A stretch of 64,000 nucleotides of DNA from Clostridium luticellarii. Its GTDB lineage: Bacteria; Bacillota; Clostridia; Clostridiales; Clostridiaceae. A program made the translations under genes and the position numbers. Below the pieces are notes generated by a model. The model was not told the origin of the DNA. It worked only from the letters and a program-made list of their open reading frames with translations, and made no database searches. Positions 1 through 8,140 of this stretch are shown in pieces. The number at the start of each line of letters is the position of its first letter. The stretch's first letter is position 1. The stretch covers positions 62,001 to 126,000 of the forward strand of contig NZ_PVXP01000001.1 in assembly GCF_002995845.1 (NCBI RefSeq), in the 5' to 3' direction.

Positions 1-189
1 TTTTTTGAGAATAGCATTTCTAGTGAAATTATTATAACTTAATATAATTTTAAGAACAATTTTAATAATGTTAAAAATTGTTATATAATGTTAAAAAATA
101 TTACATATTGTTAACAAATTCCATATACCTATGCAATACTCCAAAGGTTGAATTAAACAGGATCAATATTTAAATTACAATAATAATTA
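1..189. other. AT-rich gene-free edge
   Basis: No reading frame or RNA gene can be supported. The stretch is very AT-rich and follows the 3' end of the minus-strand bcsB-like gene. A weak palindrome of AATAATAATTATTATT type overlaps the end of that gene but is not a convincing terminator. Confidence 0.5.
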
Positions 190-2182
190 TTATTTCTTGC
201 CCTCATCATTTGATTTTCTGTCTACAATTTCCTTTGCCTTAAATCCTTGAGACTTCTTCATTCTATTACCAACCTCTTCAAATTGGTTACTTTTCTTTCT
301 CAATCTAACAACAGTTATTATACACAACATCGCTAAAATCAAAATTGTCAAAAGAGCCCACCAGGGAAGGCCTGACTTATCCTCAATAGTACTTAAAATG
401 GAACCCAATGTAACAGGAACTTTATTATCCTGTAGATCTACTGCTGCCATATTATTTATCCCTAATGCATTATCAATAATAGATATCTGATCCCTCATCT
501 TTTGCAAATTGTCACTATTACTTAAAAATATATTGAATGCTTTCAAATTAGAATCATTATCATAAGTCACAACGTATACTCTTTTGTTAAAATTCCATGG
601 TGATCTAACTACTTGTACTAATGTTTTATTTTTTAAGGTTTCAGGCGTTGCTTGAAGTCCTTCCTTGATTTTAAACTTTCCATTTCCCAGAGGCAGTATG
701 GGAATTGACTCCTTGATCTTGTCAGGAAGATTTATATTGTTGAATGATCCTATAAAAATCATGTTTTTATTTTGTTGCCCATTTACAAGCTCATTACCTC
801 CTTTTAATACATCAAAATCAAAAACTTTTTTTGATTTTTGACCCATACGCGATGCCATAATGGATGCTGTATCAAGTTGAGCAACATCAATAGTGTTTGA
901 AAACGATAATAAAATTTCAGGCTGTTTGCTTTCATTGTATGTATTAAAATATGGGAAATTATCCAATGATGGCTGAATACCAAGTTTTCCAGGAATCAGA
1001 CGTATTTGGGAATCAGAATCTATATATGTCCATGCACTATCATAGTAATCCTTAGAACAGTCTATTTTACCTATATAGTTGTATACTTCCACATCTACTT
1101 TTATCATAGATTTTTTTAAAGCACTTTCTGGAATAACAACTTTCAAACTGCCATCCTCTGCATTGGAATTTGACAATTTTGAGCTGTCCACAAGTTTTCC
1201 ATCTATATAAACAGTGAGCAGAGATCTGTCAGGAACTAATATTCTAGAGTGCCTAAACTTCAAATTTATGTAGGAACCTTTTTCAGACTGCAGTCCATTG
1301 GGTTGAACAAAAGAAAAACTTGCTTTCTGATGAAATGCCCCTGAAAGATTGGTATCTGAATATCCCCAGTTGGAAAACATGTATAGTCCCTTTTTATTCT
1401 CTACAAATTTACTGTATTTGCCTTTTATATCAGAATCTACAACAATTGAAGTATCTTTTATCTGTTTCAAAAGTTCACTATTTGAAATAAAACTTGCAGA
1501 TTTAGCAATTCCATTTTTATTTTTCCCACTTATTATGGTAGTATAATACGGATTTTGTGAAGATTTATCTGAGATTGACAAGAATCCCTGATCCTTATCT
1601 AACTTTTTGGCATCTACACTACTTTTAAATTCACCAGCTGGTGCAATGACAATTGAATTTCCAGTTGGTTTCTGATTTACATCACCTTCAACAACATTGT
1701 AATTTATTAAATTTCTATCTGAATAAAGATTTCCGACAGAACAGCTGAGTTTCAAAAGTGCTGAAATCAAATTGACATTTTTTATATCCGGAAGTATGAA
1801 ATTCGATTTCAAGGATTTATTGGCATCAAAATCCTCAAAATAAGAAGAATAAAAATTCGAAAGTGAAGGTGAATACATGCTTTTATCCGAAATATGCACT
1901 TTGGAATCATCATATATGGTAAGCCAGTTAGCCGGATTGTCAATATCTGCACAATCCCCTGTTATAGAACGATGGCTGCTTTCAATCCTTATTTCATTTA
2001 TTGAATTCACTTTCAATCTATTGACCGGTACATTCACCTGCCAGTAATCCGGAGATGTTTTGCGTATGGTATCTATCCATTCCGTAGAAATAGGTATTCC
2101 ATTTACAATTACCGACATATTTGAAAGATCATTTATCAGAGTACCCGAAATAGAATAATGTAGGAATTATTATACTAACCAT
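190..2182 (-). pseudogene. BcsB-like cellulose synthase regulatory subunit, 5' damaged
   Basis: The 642-codon frame from 2118 down to 190 resembles BcsB, the exported subunit that works with the BcsA cellulose synthase. It has repeated beta-rich carbohydrate-binding-like segments and one C-terminal membrane helix (about residues 592-612, PWWALLTILILAMLC) followed by a basic tail. BcsB proteins normally begin with a signal peptide, and none is present here. The frame is open upstream of the ATG only to a stop near 2167. The only start with a good ribosome site (AAGGAG before the ATG at 2182) lies in another frame and ends after 17 codons (MVSIIIPTLFYFGYSDK). The gene therefore looks truncated, frameshifted, or fused to the stub of another gene. 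It lies behind a c-di-GMP-II riboswitch. The family call is fairly sure and the broken start is seen directly. Confidence 0.65.
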
Positions 2183-2233
2183 AGGAACTCTCCTTAAAAG
2201 TTATATGTATTCACCTAAGAATAAAATTACAAA

Positions 2234-2268
2234 AAAATAAAACCCACCTAACTTTAAAAGTTGGTCGG
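2234..2268 (-). terminator. Riboswitch expression-platform terminator
   Basis: Read on the minus strand, ACCAACTTT and AAAGTTAGGT form a hairpin followed by GGGTTTTATTTTTTT. The left arm reuses the CCAA that should close the riboswitch P1 stem (TTGG near 2328-2331), so ligand-stabilised P1 and the terminator are mutually exclusive. This would make an ON switch, which is inference. Confidence 0.65.
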
Positions 2269-2332
2269 TTGCACTACTAGCTTACTATATATAAAGTGCC
2301 CAAAATAATTATATAGTTCCACGCTTCCAATA
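2259..2332 (-). promoter_or_regulatory. Cyclic di-GMP-II riboswitch
   Basis: The minus strand contains TTGGGCACTTT, then AGTAAGCTAGTAGTGCAACC and GACC. These match the conserved core of the class II c-di-GMP aptamer: the GGGCAC/GTGC stem, the CTAGTAGTGCAACCGACC 3' segment and the pseudoknot strand. The aptamer sits about 80 nt upstream of the ribosome site of the damaged bcsB-like gene. Control of cellulose synthesis by c-di-GMP makes biological sense. A possible -10 (TATAAT on the minus strand) lies at 2348-2353, but I see no good -35. Confidence 0.8.
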
Positions 2333-2600
2333 AATATATTTTTTATTATTATAACATATAAAAAGCTATAATTAAATATGTTTTATTCTAATTTTCTGCA
2401 AAATTCTCCAAAAAATTGCATTTAAAATGAAATAGAAGCAGGAAACTGTACACAGATAAACTAAACAAAATACTCACTTATTCACAAAAAATTGCTCTGC
2501 TGGTTATAAATTGTTAACAATGTTGACACTTAAATGTAATAATCTTGCATTAATATTAAATAATATAAGAATATAATATGGAAATGGAGATAATTTAATT

Positions 2601-3029
2601 ATGAAGCTCAAAGATAAAAAAAAGTCAAGAAAATTTTCTATTTCAATTGTTTTCTATGCTGTTTCTTTAGTTATAGCAGTCGTGGGAGCTGCATTATTAG
2701 TTAATAATATTATCTTTTTTAGAAGTACAGTTAATAATTATGTAGCTCAGGGATATTCTTCTGCTGATGTTATTAAACAATTAGTACCATCCCAACTGCT
2801 TCCGGGAATATTTGAACCAATTGCTGTCTATGGAGGCATTGCAGTTATTTTATTAGGCTTGGGAATAGTCAATAAAAAGGTTTCAAAATGCCTGTCATTA
2901 TTAAAGAAAGAGAATGTTTATGATACCACTGAAGAAAATACCCTAGAAGAAAATTCCAGTGAGGCAGAAAATACAGAAACATCTGAACATACGGAATTTA
3001 CAGAAGAAGTTAATATCAATAAAGCCTGA
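2601..3029 (+). CDS. Small two-helix membrane protein with acidic tail
   Basis: A 142-residue protein that I do not recognise. A basic N-terminus (KLKDKKKSRK) precedes a membrane helix at about residues 13-38. An extracytoplasmic-type loop of about 40 residues follows, then a second helix at about 73-90 and a charged tail. The last 35 residues are rich in Glu and Thr (EENTLEENSSEAENTE). The start is supported by TGGAGAT eight to nine bases before the ATG. A TTGACA at 2523-2528 may be a -35 box. It is monocistronic and divergent from the bcsB-like gene. Confidence 0.6.
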   Translation: MKLKDKKKSRKFSISIVFYAVSLVIAVVGAALLVNNIIFFRSTVNNYVAQGYSSADVIKQLVPSQLLPGIFEPIAVYGGIAVILLGLGIVNKKVSKCLSLLKKENVYDTTEENTLEENSSEAENTETSEHTEFTEEVNINKA

Positions 3030-3143
3030 ATTTAAGCTGTAAATAGCTGTAAAAATTCATTTAATTACCTGGAATAATTTTTGTAGTAAAGTACAAACTG
3101 TAACTGTAGGCACTAAAATTTACTATAAAAAGGAGTGGGTAAT

Positions 3144-3338
3144 ATGGCATACAGTAATAAACCTGTAGTTCCACAGGCTAAAGAAGCCTTGAATAGATTT
3201 AAAACAGAATCAGCTAGAGAGGTTGGAGTAAATTTAAAGAATGGTTACAATGGAGATCTAACTTCCAGAGAGGCTGGTTCCATAGGCGGAAACATGGTTA
3301 AGAAAATGATTGAGGCATACGAGCAAAATTTGAAATAA
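3144..3338 (+). CDS. Alpha/beta-type small acid-soluble spore protein
   Basis: A 64-residue SASP, the DNA-coating protein of the forespore that protects spore DNA from UV and supplies amino acids on germination. The family signature is clear: an ALNRFKTESARE-type first helix and a LTSREAGSIGG block containing the GPR protease region, followed by a MVKKMIE second helix. I place the start at the ATG at 3144, because an in-frame GTG at 3135 lies inside the ribosome site AAAGGAGTGGG. It is expected to be expressed under forespore sigma-G. A strong terminator follows 15 bases after the stop. Confidence 0.93.
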   Translation: MAYSNKPVVPQAKEALNRFKTESAREVGVNLKNGYNGDLTSREAGSIGGNMVKKMIEAYEQNLK

Positions 3339-3352
3339 ATGTACAGCAAAAA

Positions 3353-3382
3353 CCTGCATTCTCAATAATAGAGTGCAGGTTT
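3353..3382 (+). terminator. Terminator of the SASP gene
   Basis: CCTGCATTCTC and GAGTGCAGG form a hairpin immediately followed by TTTTTT. Confidence 0.85.
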
Positions 3383-3393
3383 TTTGATTATTA

Positions 3394-3426
3394 GCAAACT
3401 CCACCTGAGCCTAAGAATCACTTGAT
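3394..3426. repeat. Dispersed repeat shared with the rex 3' end
   Basis: This 33-base sequence matches 58954-58985 at 29 or more positions. There, the same sequence forms the last codons and stop of rex. Nothing else in the surrounding intergenic region (3386-3571) can be assigned. Confidence 0.55.
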
Positions 3427-3571
3427 AAAATATGAGCACTATACAGCAAATTACATTCCAAATCTAGAGATAGTTTTCTATTTTTGTGTACCCGTTTGAC
3501 ATTGTTTCATATTATGTAAAGACGGATATTAATAAATTCGTCAATATGAAAAAAACAGAGGGATATAAAAA

Positions 3572-4327
3572 ATGGTAAAAAGAAGTTATAAATTAAAACC
3601 TGATAAACAAGATATGAGAGATAAAATTTATTATTCTTCTACTATAAAACAGATCTCGAACCTTCCTAAAGAAGCAGATCTCAGAAAATATATGTCACCA
3701 ATAGTGGACCAGGGAGAACTGGGAAGCTGTACAGCTAATGCTATTGTTTCAGGGCTGCGTGAGTATCTTGAAAATATATCGAAGGAGCCATATAAACAGC
3801 TAAGCCGTTTATATCTGTATTGGTGGGAAAGATTCATAGAGAATACTGTAAATGATGACAGCGGAGCTTATATTAGGGACGGAATGAAAGTGCTTAAACA
3901 GCTTGGGTGTTCTTTTGAGAATGACTATCCTTATGATATCAGCAAATTTACGGAGGAACCAACTCCAAGAGCTGTATTAAATGGAGTGTCATATACAATT
4001 GAAGAGTACAGACGTGTAAAAGATTTAAACACTTTAAAAATAGCTTTAGCTGAAAATTTGCCGGTAGTTACAGGCATAAAAGTATATTCAAGTTTTGAAT
4101 CAGATGATGTGGCAGATACCGGAATAGTCCCAATGCCAGATATAACTAAAGAACAGCTGTTAGGTGGACATGCTATATTGGCAGTTGGATACAATGATAA
4201 TAAAACTCAAGTTATCATGCGTAATTCCTGGGGAGAAGATTGGGGAGATAAAGGCTATTTTTATCTTCCTTACAAGTATTTTACTGACCCCAATAATTAT
4301 GTTACCGATATGTGGACTGGAAAGTAA
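3572..4327 (+). CDS. Papain-family (C1A) cysteine peptidase
   Basis: A 251-residue protein with the complete C1A catalytic set: Gln47 and Cys53 in VDQGELGSCTANA, His200 in LGGHAILAVGYND, and Asn218 in MRNSWGEDWGDKGYF. It has no signal peptide and no long propeptide, only about 35 residues before the catalytic domain. It is therefore either cytoplasmic or spore-associated. Related short C1A peptidases occur in many clostridia, but their substrates are not known to me. A ribosome site GAGGGAT lies eight bases before the ATG, and a strong terminator follows. It stands alone, between the SASP gene and a MITE-like repeat. Confidence 0.88.
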   Translation: MVKRSYKLKPDKQDMRDKIYYSSTIKQISNLPKEADLRKYMSPIVDQGELGSCTANAIVSGLREYLENISKEPYKQLSRLYLYWWERFIENTVNDDSGAYIRDGMKVLKQLGCSFENDYPYDISKFTEEPTPRAVLNGVSYTIEEYRRVKDLNTLKIALAENLPVVTGIKVYSSFESDDVADTGIVPMPDITKEQLLGGHAILAVGYNDNKTQVIMRNSWGEDWGDKGYFYLPYKYFTDPNNYVTDMWTGK

Positions 4328-4346
4328 TTCTGCGTTGAAACAATCC

Positions 4347-4384
4347 AAGAGTTCTGGAAAAATCCAGAACTCTTCTTTAATTTA
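4347..4384 (+). terminator. Terminator after the C1A peptidase
   Basis: AAGAGTTCTGG and CCAGAACTCTT pair perfectly over 11 bp with a five-base loop, followed by CTTTAATTT. Confidence 0.85.
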
Positions 4385-4505
4385 ATCTCTTGTGCTATTA
4401 AAAATCAAAGTATGTATTTTCATTATAATGAAAGGTTAACATATTATGCTGAAGCTTTTCTATCTGTAAATTTTGTCAAGATAAATTAACCAGCACAAGA
4501 GATTA
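4383..4505 (+). repeat. MITE-like element, intact copy
   Basis: A 123-bp AT-rich element bounded by perfect 14-bp terminal inverted repeats, TAATCTCTTGTGCT and AGCACAAGAGATTA. It has no coding capacity. Both halves recur, split apart, at 6567-6614 and 6887-6946 in the same orientation. No clear target duplication was found. It has the form of a non-autonomous transposable element, but the partner transposase is not known. Confidence 0.6.
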
Positions 4506-4593
4506 TATTAAGAATATTTAACATGCTTCTCCTTGACTTTAATAAAAATAACAATATATAATATTAATGTAAATAGAATTAAAAGTTACATTA

Positions 4594-4676
4594 TAAATAG
4601 CAAACCTTATGAAAATGGGGGACGCAAAGCTGCGGATCTAAAGCTGTTTAAGCCATGATAGCCGGGTTGCTGATGT
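4594..4676 (+). promoter_or_regulatory. Cyclic di-GMP-I (GEMM) riboswitch
   Basis: The sequence AGCAAACC...GGGGGACGCAAAGC...AAGCCATGATAGCCGGGTTGCT matches the conserved class I c-di-GMP aptamer: the GGACGCAAAGC P2 side, the GCC(A/T)TGATAGCCGGGTTG P3 side, and a closing AGCAA/TTGCT stem. It is followed by a strong terminator and then the wall-binding transglutaminase gene. It probably switches transcription of that gene. Confidence 0.9.
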
Positions 4677-4700
4677 TTATGATTTTATAACTTTATTTAT

Positions 4701-4746
4701 TGAGCTATAGTGCTAGAACATTAGCACTATAGCTCATTTTAATTTA
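4701..4746 (+). terminator. Terminator of the c-di-GMP-I riboswitch
   Basis: TGAGCTATAGTGCTA and its exact complement form a perfect 15-bp stem with a six-base loop, followed by TTTTAATTT. It lies 25 bases after the aptamer and about 105 bases before the ATG. It is therefore the expected expression platform. Confidence 0.88.
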
Positions 4747-4850
4747 TATGATAATTGTATGCCATAAATAAAATATTATATTCAATACAAAAAATTAAAT
4801 GAAATAAAAATTTCAGAATATAGTACAGATGATTCAAGGAGGAGATACGT

Positions 4851-6557
4851 ATGAAAGTTTCAAAAAACATATACATTTCTGCTGCAATAATAATGTTTAT
4901 ACTATTAATACCAATTGTAAAAGTAAGTGCCTCTGAAGTAACGCGTTTAAGTGGACAAGACAGGTATGAGACTTCAGCCAATATCTCAAAAAATAACTGG
5001 AGTACTTCTGAAAATGTAGTTATTTCTAGTGGCCAGGGAGATGATAAATTTGCAGATTCCCTGGCGGGAACAACACTTGCCTATCAGTTGAATTCACCTA
5101 TACTTTTGACAAATACAGATTATATACCTAAAGTAATATGGGATGAAATAAAAAGACTTGGTGCAAAAAATATATATTTGCTTGGTGGGACTGGAGTAGT
5201 AAGCAGTGCTGTGGAAAATGACTTGAAAAATCAAGGCTATAGCGTTGTTAGATTAAGCGGGCTAAATAGATATGAAACAGCCGTCAGGATCGGAGAAGAA
5301 GTCAAAAAATACAAACCTATTGGAGGAGTGTTTCTGACTACAGGGTATGAATTTCAATATGCCATGGCTGCTTCACCTTATGTGGGTAAAAAAAATGATA
5401 TTGTATTATTTACAGATGGGTATTCATTAAATTCTACTACCAGAGATATTTTGAAAAGGATCAATATAGACAATGTAACAGTACTCGGAGGAAATACCGT
5501 CGTCTCATCTAACGTAGACAATGAACTAGTGAAAATGGGTATTGCTGTCAATAGAATAGATGGAAATACTCCCAAAGACTTTAATACTAATATACTGAAT
5601 TCACTGGGGAAAAATATAGATGGGCTTGCAGTGGCCAGTAACAAAATTTTTGCAGACGGACTGTCAGGTTCTGTAGTAGCTGCCAAAGACAATCTGGGTA
5701 TGGCTTTGATTGACGATAAATTTGATTATGATGTGAATATAGACAAAATGAATAAAATATTGATCTATGGTGGCTATGCTTCTGTTACACCGGAGAGCGA
5801 AAGCTACCTGGAAGGAATTAAAAGTAACTCCAATTCATCAAATAAAACAAACGGTCTTCTTTTAAGTAATGAAGAAGACTGGTATGAAGCCATAAAAGCT
5901 TCAATTTCAAATTGTCAGGATGAATTCTTATATGACAGTACTAATTCGTCCACTATGCCAAAGAATATTGTGGAAATAGTGCTTAAACAAAACCCTGATA
6001 TAGATTATGTTGAAAGTTACGTAATTTCAAATGATGGTAGTATTAAATTTAATTATAGATTTTCAAAAGATGAATTGATAGATATGAAAAATAGAGCTGC
6101 TGAAAATGCAAAGGAAGTTCTCTCTAACATAATTGTGCCCAATATGACACAAATTGAAAAAGCAAAGGCAATACATGACTATATTGTAACCAATGCAAAA
6201 TATGATTATGATAATTATATGAAAAATTCAGTGCCTGTACAAGATTATACTGCATATGGAATTTTAATTAATGGTACAGGCGTCTGTCAGGGATATGCAT
6301 CAGCATTTAATCTGCTGGCAAAAATGTCAGGCATAAAATCTATAGCTGTAAACGGAACTGCCGGCGGAGGAATTCACATGTGGAATATGGCCATGTTAGA
6401 TGGCAAAATTGGATATATAGATACAACTTGGGATGATCCAATTCCTGATAAATCAGGACAAATTATATATAATTATTTTGATATAAGTGAATCTCAGATC
6501 TCAAAAGATCATTTCTGGGATAAAGATAATTTTACTGAAGATTATTTGAATTATTGA
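4851..6557 (+). CDS. Secreted cell-wall-binding protein with transglutaminase-like domain
   Basis: 568 residues. A signal peptide (about 1-27, cleavage near VSASE) is followed by three cell-wall-binding type 2 repeats (about 28-320). Their RLSGQDRYETS, RLSGLNRYETA and RIDGNTPKDF motifs are seen; such triplets anchor clostridial proteins to wall polymers. The C-terminal third is a transglutaminase/protease-like fold with the triad Cys479 (GVCQGYA), His509 (GIHMWNM) and Asp524 (YIDTTWDDP). It could cross-link or cleave surface protein; the substrate is unknown. A strong site AAGGAGGAG precedes the ATG. A c-di-GMP-I riboswitch lies upstream, and copies of a MITE-like repeat lie on both sides. 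Confidence 0.9.
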   Translation: MKVSKNIYISAAIIMFILLIPIVKVSASEVTRLSGQDRYETSANISKNNWSTSENVVISSGQGDDKFADSLAGTTLAYQLNSPILLTNTDYIPKVIWDEIKRLGAKNIYLLGGTGVVSSAVENDLKNQGYSVVRLSGLNRYETAVRIGEEVKKYKPIGGVFLTTGYEFQYAMAASPYVGKKNDIVLFTDGYSLNSTTRDILKRINIDNVTVLGGNTVVSSNVDNELVKMGIAVNRIDGNTPKDFNTNILNSLGKNIDGLAVASNKIFADGLSGSVVAAKDNLGMALIDDKFDYDVNIDKMNKILIYGGYASVTPESESYLEGIKSNSNSSNKTNGLLLSNEEDWYEAIKASISNCQDEFLYDSTNSSTMPKNIVEIVLKQNPDIDYVESYVISNDGSIKFNYRFSKDELIDMKNRAAENAKEVLSNIIVPNMTQIEKAKAIHDYIVTNAKYDYDNYMKNSVPVQDYTAYGILINGTGVCQGYASAFNLLAKMSGIKSIAVNGTAGGGIHMWNMAMLDGKIGYIDTTWDDPIPDKSGQIIYNYFDISESQISKDHFWDKDNFTEDYLNY

Positions 6558-6566
6558 TAATATCTA

Positions 6567-6614
6567 ATTTAATCTCTTGTGATATTAAAAATTAAAGTAT
6601 GTATTTTCACTATT
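6567..6614 (+). repeat. MITE-like element, second copy, left half
   Basis: Matches 4380-4426 almost base for base, including the left terminal repeat TAATCTCTTGTG. The match stops near 6614, where unrelated DNA carrying an IS982-type transposase fragment begins. Confidence 0.6.
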
Positions 6615-6650
6615 TTTATTATTAATCAAATGAATTAGAGTATAAAATTT

Positions 6651-6866
6651 CTAGAGCTTAAACAGTCTAAGTTTAGGTAAACCCGGCAAACATCCTTTGA
6701 GGTTCTTTTTACAATGGCCAGCCCAGACATTCTCTAAGTCTATTACTAAAAAGTTCGCCACTAATGCTATGATAATTATCTCACTGTCATACATTATTGA
6801 AGTATTAATATTTCTTCTGTTTTTTACAGAGTCATTAGAAAGCTCTAACATATATGTTACCTCCAT
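6651..6866 (-). pseudogene. IS982-family transposase fragment
   Basis: A 71-codon minus-strand frame resembles the region near the N-terminus of IS982 transposases, which have a DSEI-x-x-IALV...IDLEN-x-W...CKKNL pattern. Here it reads YDSEIIIIALVANFLVIDLEN and GHCKKNLKGCLPGLPKLR. A ribosome-site-like TGGAGG precedes the ATG. The DDE catalytic domain is missing, so it is a relic. It lies exactly between the two separated halves of the second MITE-like copy. Confidence 0.55.
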
Positions 6867-6886
6867 TGATTATTTGCTTGTTTTTA

Positions 6887-6946
6887 ATGAAAGGTTAACA
6901 TATTATGCTGGGGCTTTTCTATCTGTAAATTATGTCAAAATAATTA
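6887..6946 (+). repeat. MITE-like element, second copy, right half
   Basis: Matches 4427-4485 with only a few changes. The right terminal inverted repeat seen at 4492-4505 is not recognisable here. Confidence 0.55.
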
Positions 6947-7058
6947 AAAATAACTTTGAGAAGTTTTTATATTTTCCCGCCTACATTCTAAAAAAAGTGC
7001 ATATATATTATGTGCAGAGTAAATTATCACAAAGAAAAATAAATGGAGGTAATATGAG

Positions 7059-7667
7059 ATGTCAAACTTAAACATATTATTTACAATCATAGGACTGGCC
7101 GTGGGCGTAGGAATCACGGTATTGCTTTTCCTGCCTTATTTGAAGAAAAAAGGAATAGGTACGGAAGATATACTGCAGAGGGTTGAGGATGGTTTACAGG
7201 AGGTTAAAAAATATACGGATGCAGCAAAAGCCATAGTACCAGGCAACAAGTTCCTGAATATTTTGAGTCTTATAGAACATTATGCAGAAATAGGTGTTGA
7301 ACAAGCTCAACAGCTCAATGTATCCTCACAGCTTCCTGCAGATGAAAGGAAAAAAAATGCAGAAGATTATGTATACAGTGTTTTAGATAAACTTGGTATA
7401 AAAGTGGATGACAATGTAAAGGCTATAGTTTCAGGTGTGATTGAAAGCAAAGTATATGAGCTGAAAAGCCCGGAAGAAAAAAAGTCAGCTCAGCAAACGG
7501 CAGCTCAAGTTCAAATATCACAGCTTCAAATTCAAGCTTCACAGCTCCAAAGCGAAAAGATACAACTGCAACAGGAAAACGAAAATTTAAAGAAAAAAAT
7601 TGCCGATATACAAAATACTGTGGAGCCTGTGAAAGATACGGCATTTCCCGCTGACACAGCTCAATAG
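7059..7667 (+). CDS. Phage-type holin, LLH family
   Basis: 202 residues. A single N-terminal membrane helix (about 6-26, ILFTIIGLAVGVGITVLLFLP) is followed by a KKKG basic stop. A helical middle domain follows, then a long Gln/Glu-rich coiled coil (about 145-185, QISQLQIQASQLQSEK) ending in a Pro-rich tail. This is the layout of LLH-type phage holins, which release endolysin through the membrane. A full-length paralogue is encoded at 13499-14104 and a wrecked one at 38500-38774. GGAGG lies six bases before an overlapping ATGAG; I take the ATG at 7059. It stands alone here without a lysin, which suggests a transposed or domesticated copy. Confidence 0.75.
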   Translation: MSNLNILFTIIGLAVGVGITVLLFLPYLKKKGIGTEDILQRVEDGLQEVKKYTDAAKAIVPGNKFLNILSLIEHYAEIGVEQAQQLNVSSQLPADERKKNAEDYVYSVLDKLGIKVDDNVKAIVSGVIESKVYELKSPEEKKSAQQTAAQVQISQLQIQASQLQSEKIQLQQENENLKKKIADIQNTVEPVKDTAFPADTAQ

Positions 7668-8140
7668 CTTTAACTTCAGGTTCTTAAACTGACCTGGTGA
7701 GGCTGTAAAAAAAGTCTGTAAATTAAGAAAGATAGCTTTCTATGATAAAATAAAAATCATAGGAAGCTTTTATTTATGGCGAGAAAAAAAGGGTATTACA
7801 ACAAGGCAGCATTTCATTTTACTGATATCCGCCTTTAATAAATATCATAAAAGCTAATTTACAGAAAAATCTTCATACTCTCGACCTTGGAGTACAATTA
7901 ATAATATATGAATTATGCAAAAGGGCAACTTACACTGTTTATAGGCTATTTATCCATTTTATTCTATTTTATCTCATCATTTTCCAAGCATACATATTTA
8001 TCTATACCTGGAGGTACAATTAAATTATACCCATTCATTTCTCTGAATATCTATGAGCTGGAATATTAATATATCCATCTATATAATGTAACTTTAGTTA
8101 CTCAATCTCATACTTGGACTATCGCATATTTTATAAAATA
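7668..8140. other. Gene-free stretch with a small inverted-repeat element
   Basis: A pair of inverted repeats, CTGTAAATTA at 7716-7725 and TAATTTACAG at 7855-7864, bounds 149 bp. Inside is an ATAGCTTTCTATGAT hairpin and a 20-codon stub (MARKKGYYNKAAF). It looks like an internally deleted insertion sequence. On the minus strand near 8000 a short run reads EMNGYNLIVPPGIDKYVCL between stops; it may be a gene relic. Nothing else is recognisable. Confidence 0.4.

Noticed and set aside
2505-2530. Rex site in TTGTTAACAATGTTGACA upstream of the 142-residue gene
   Set aside because: Only the inner ten bases are palindromic; the second half does not match TTAACAA at the right spacing.
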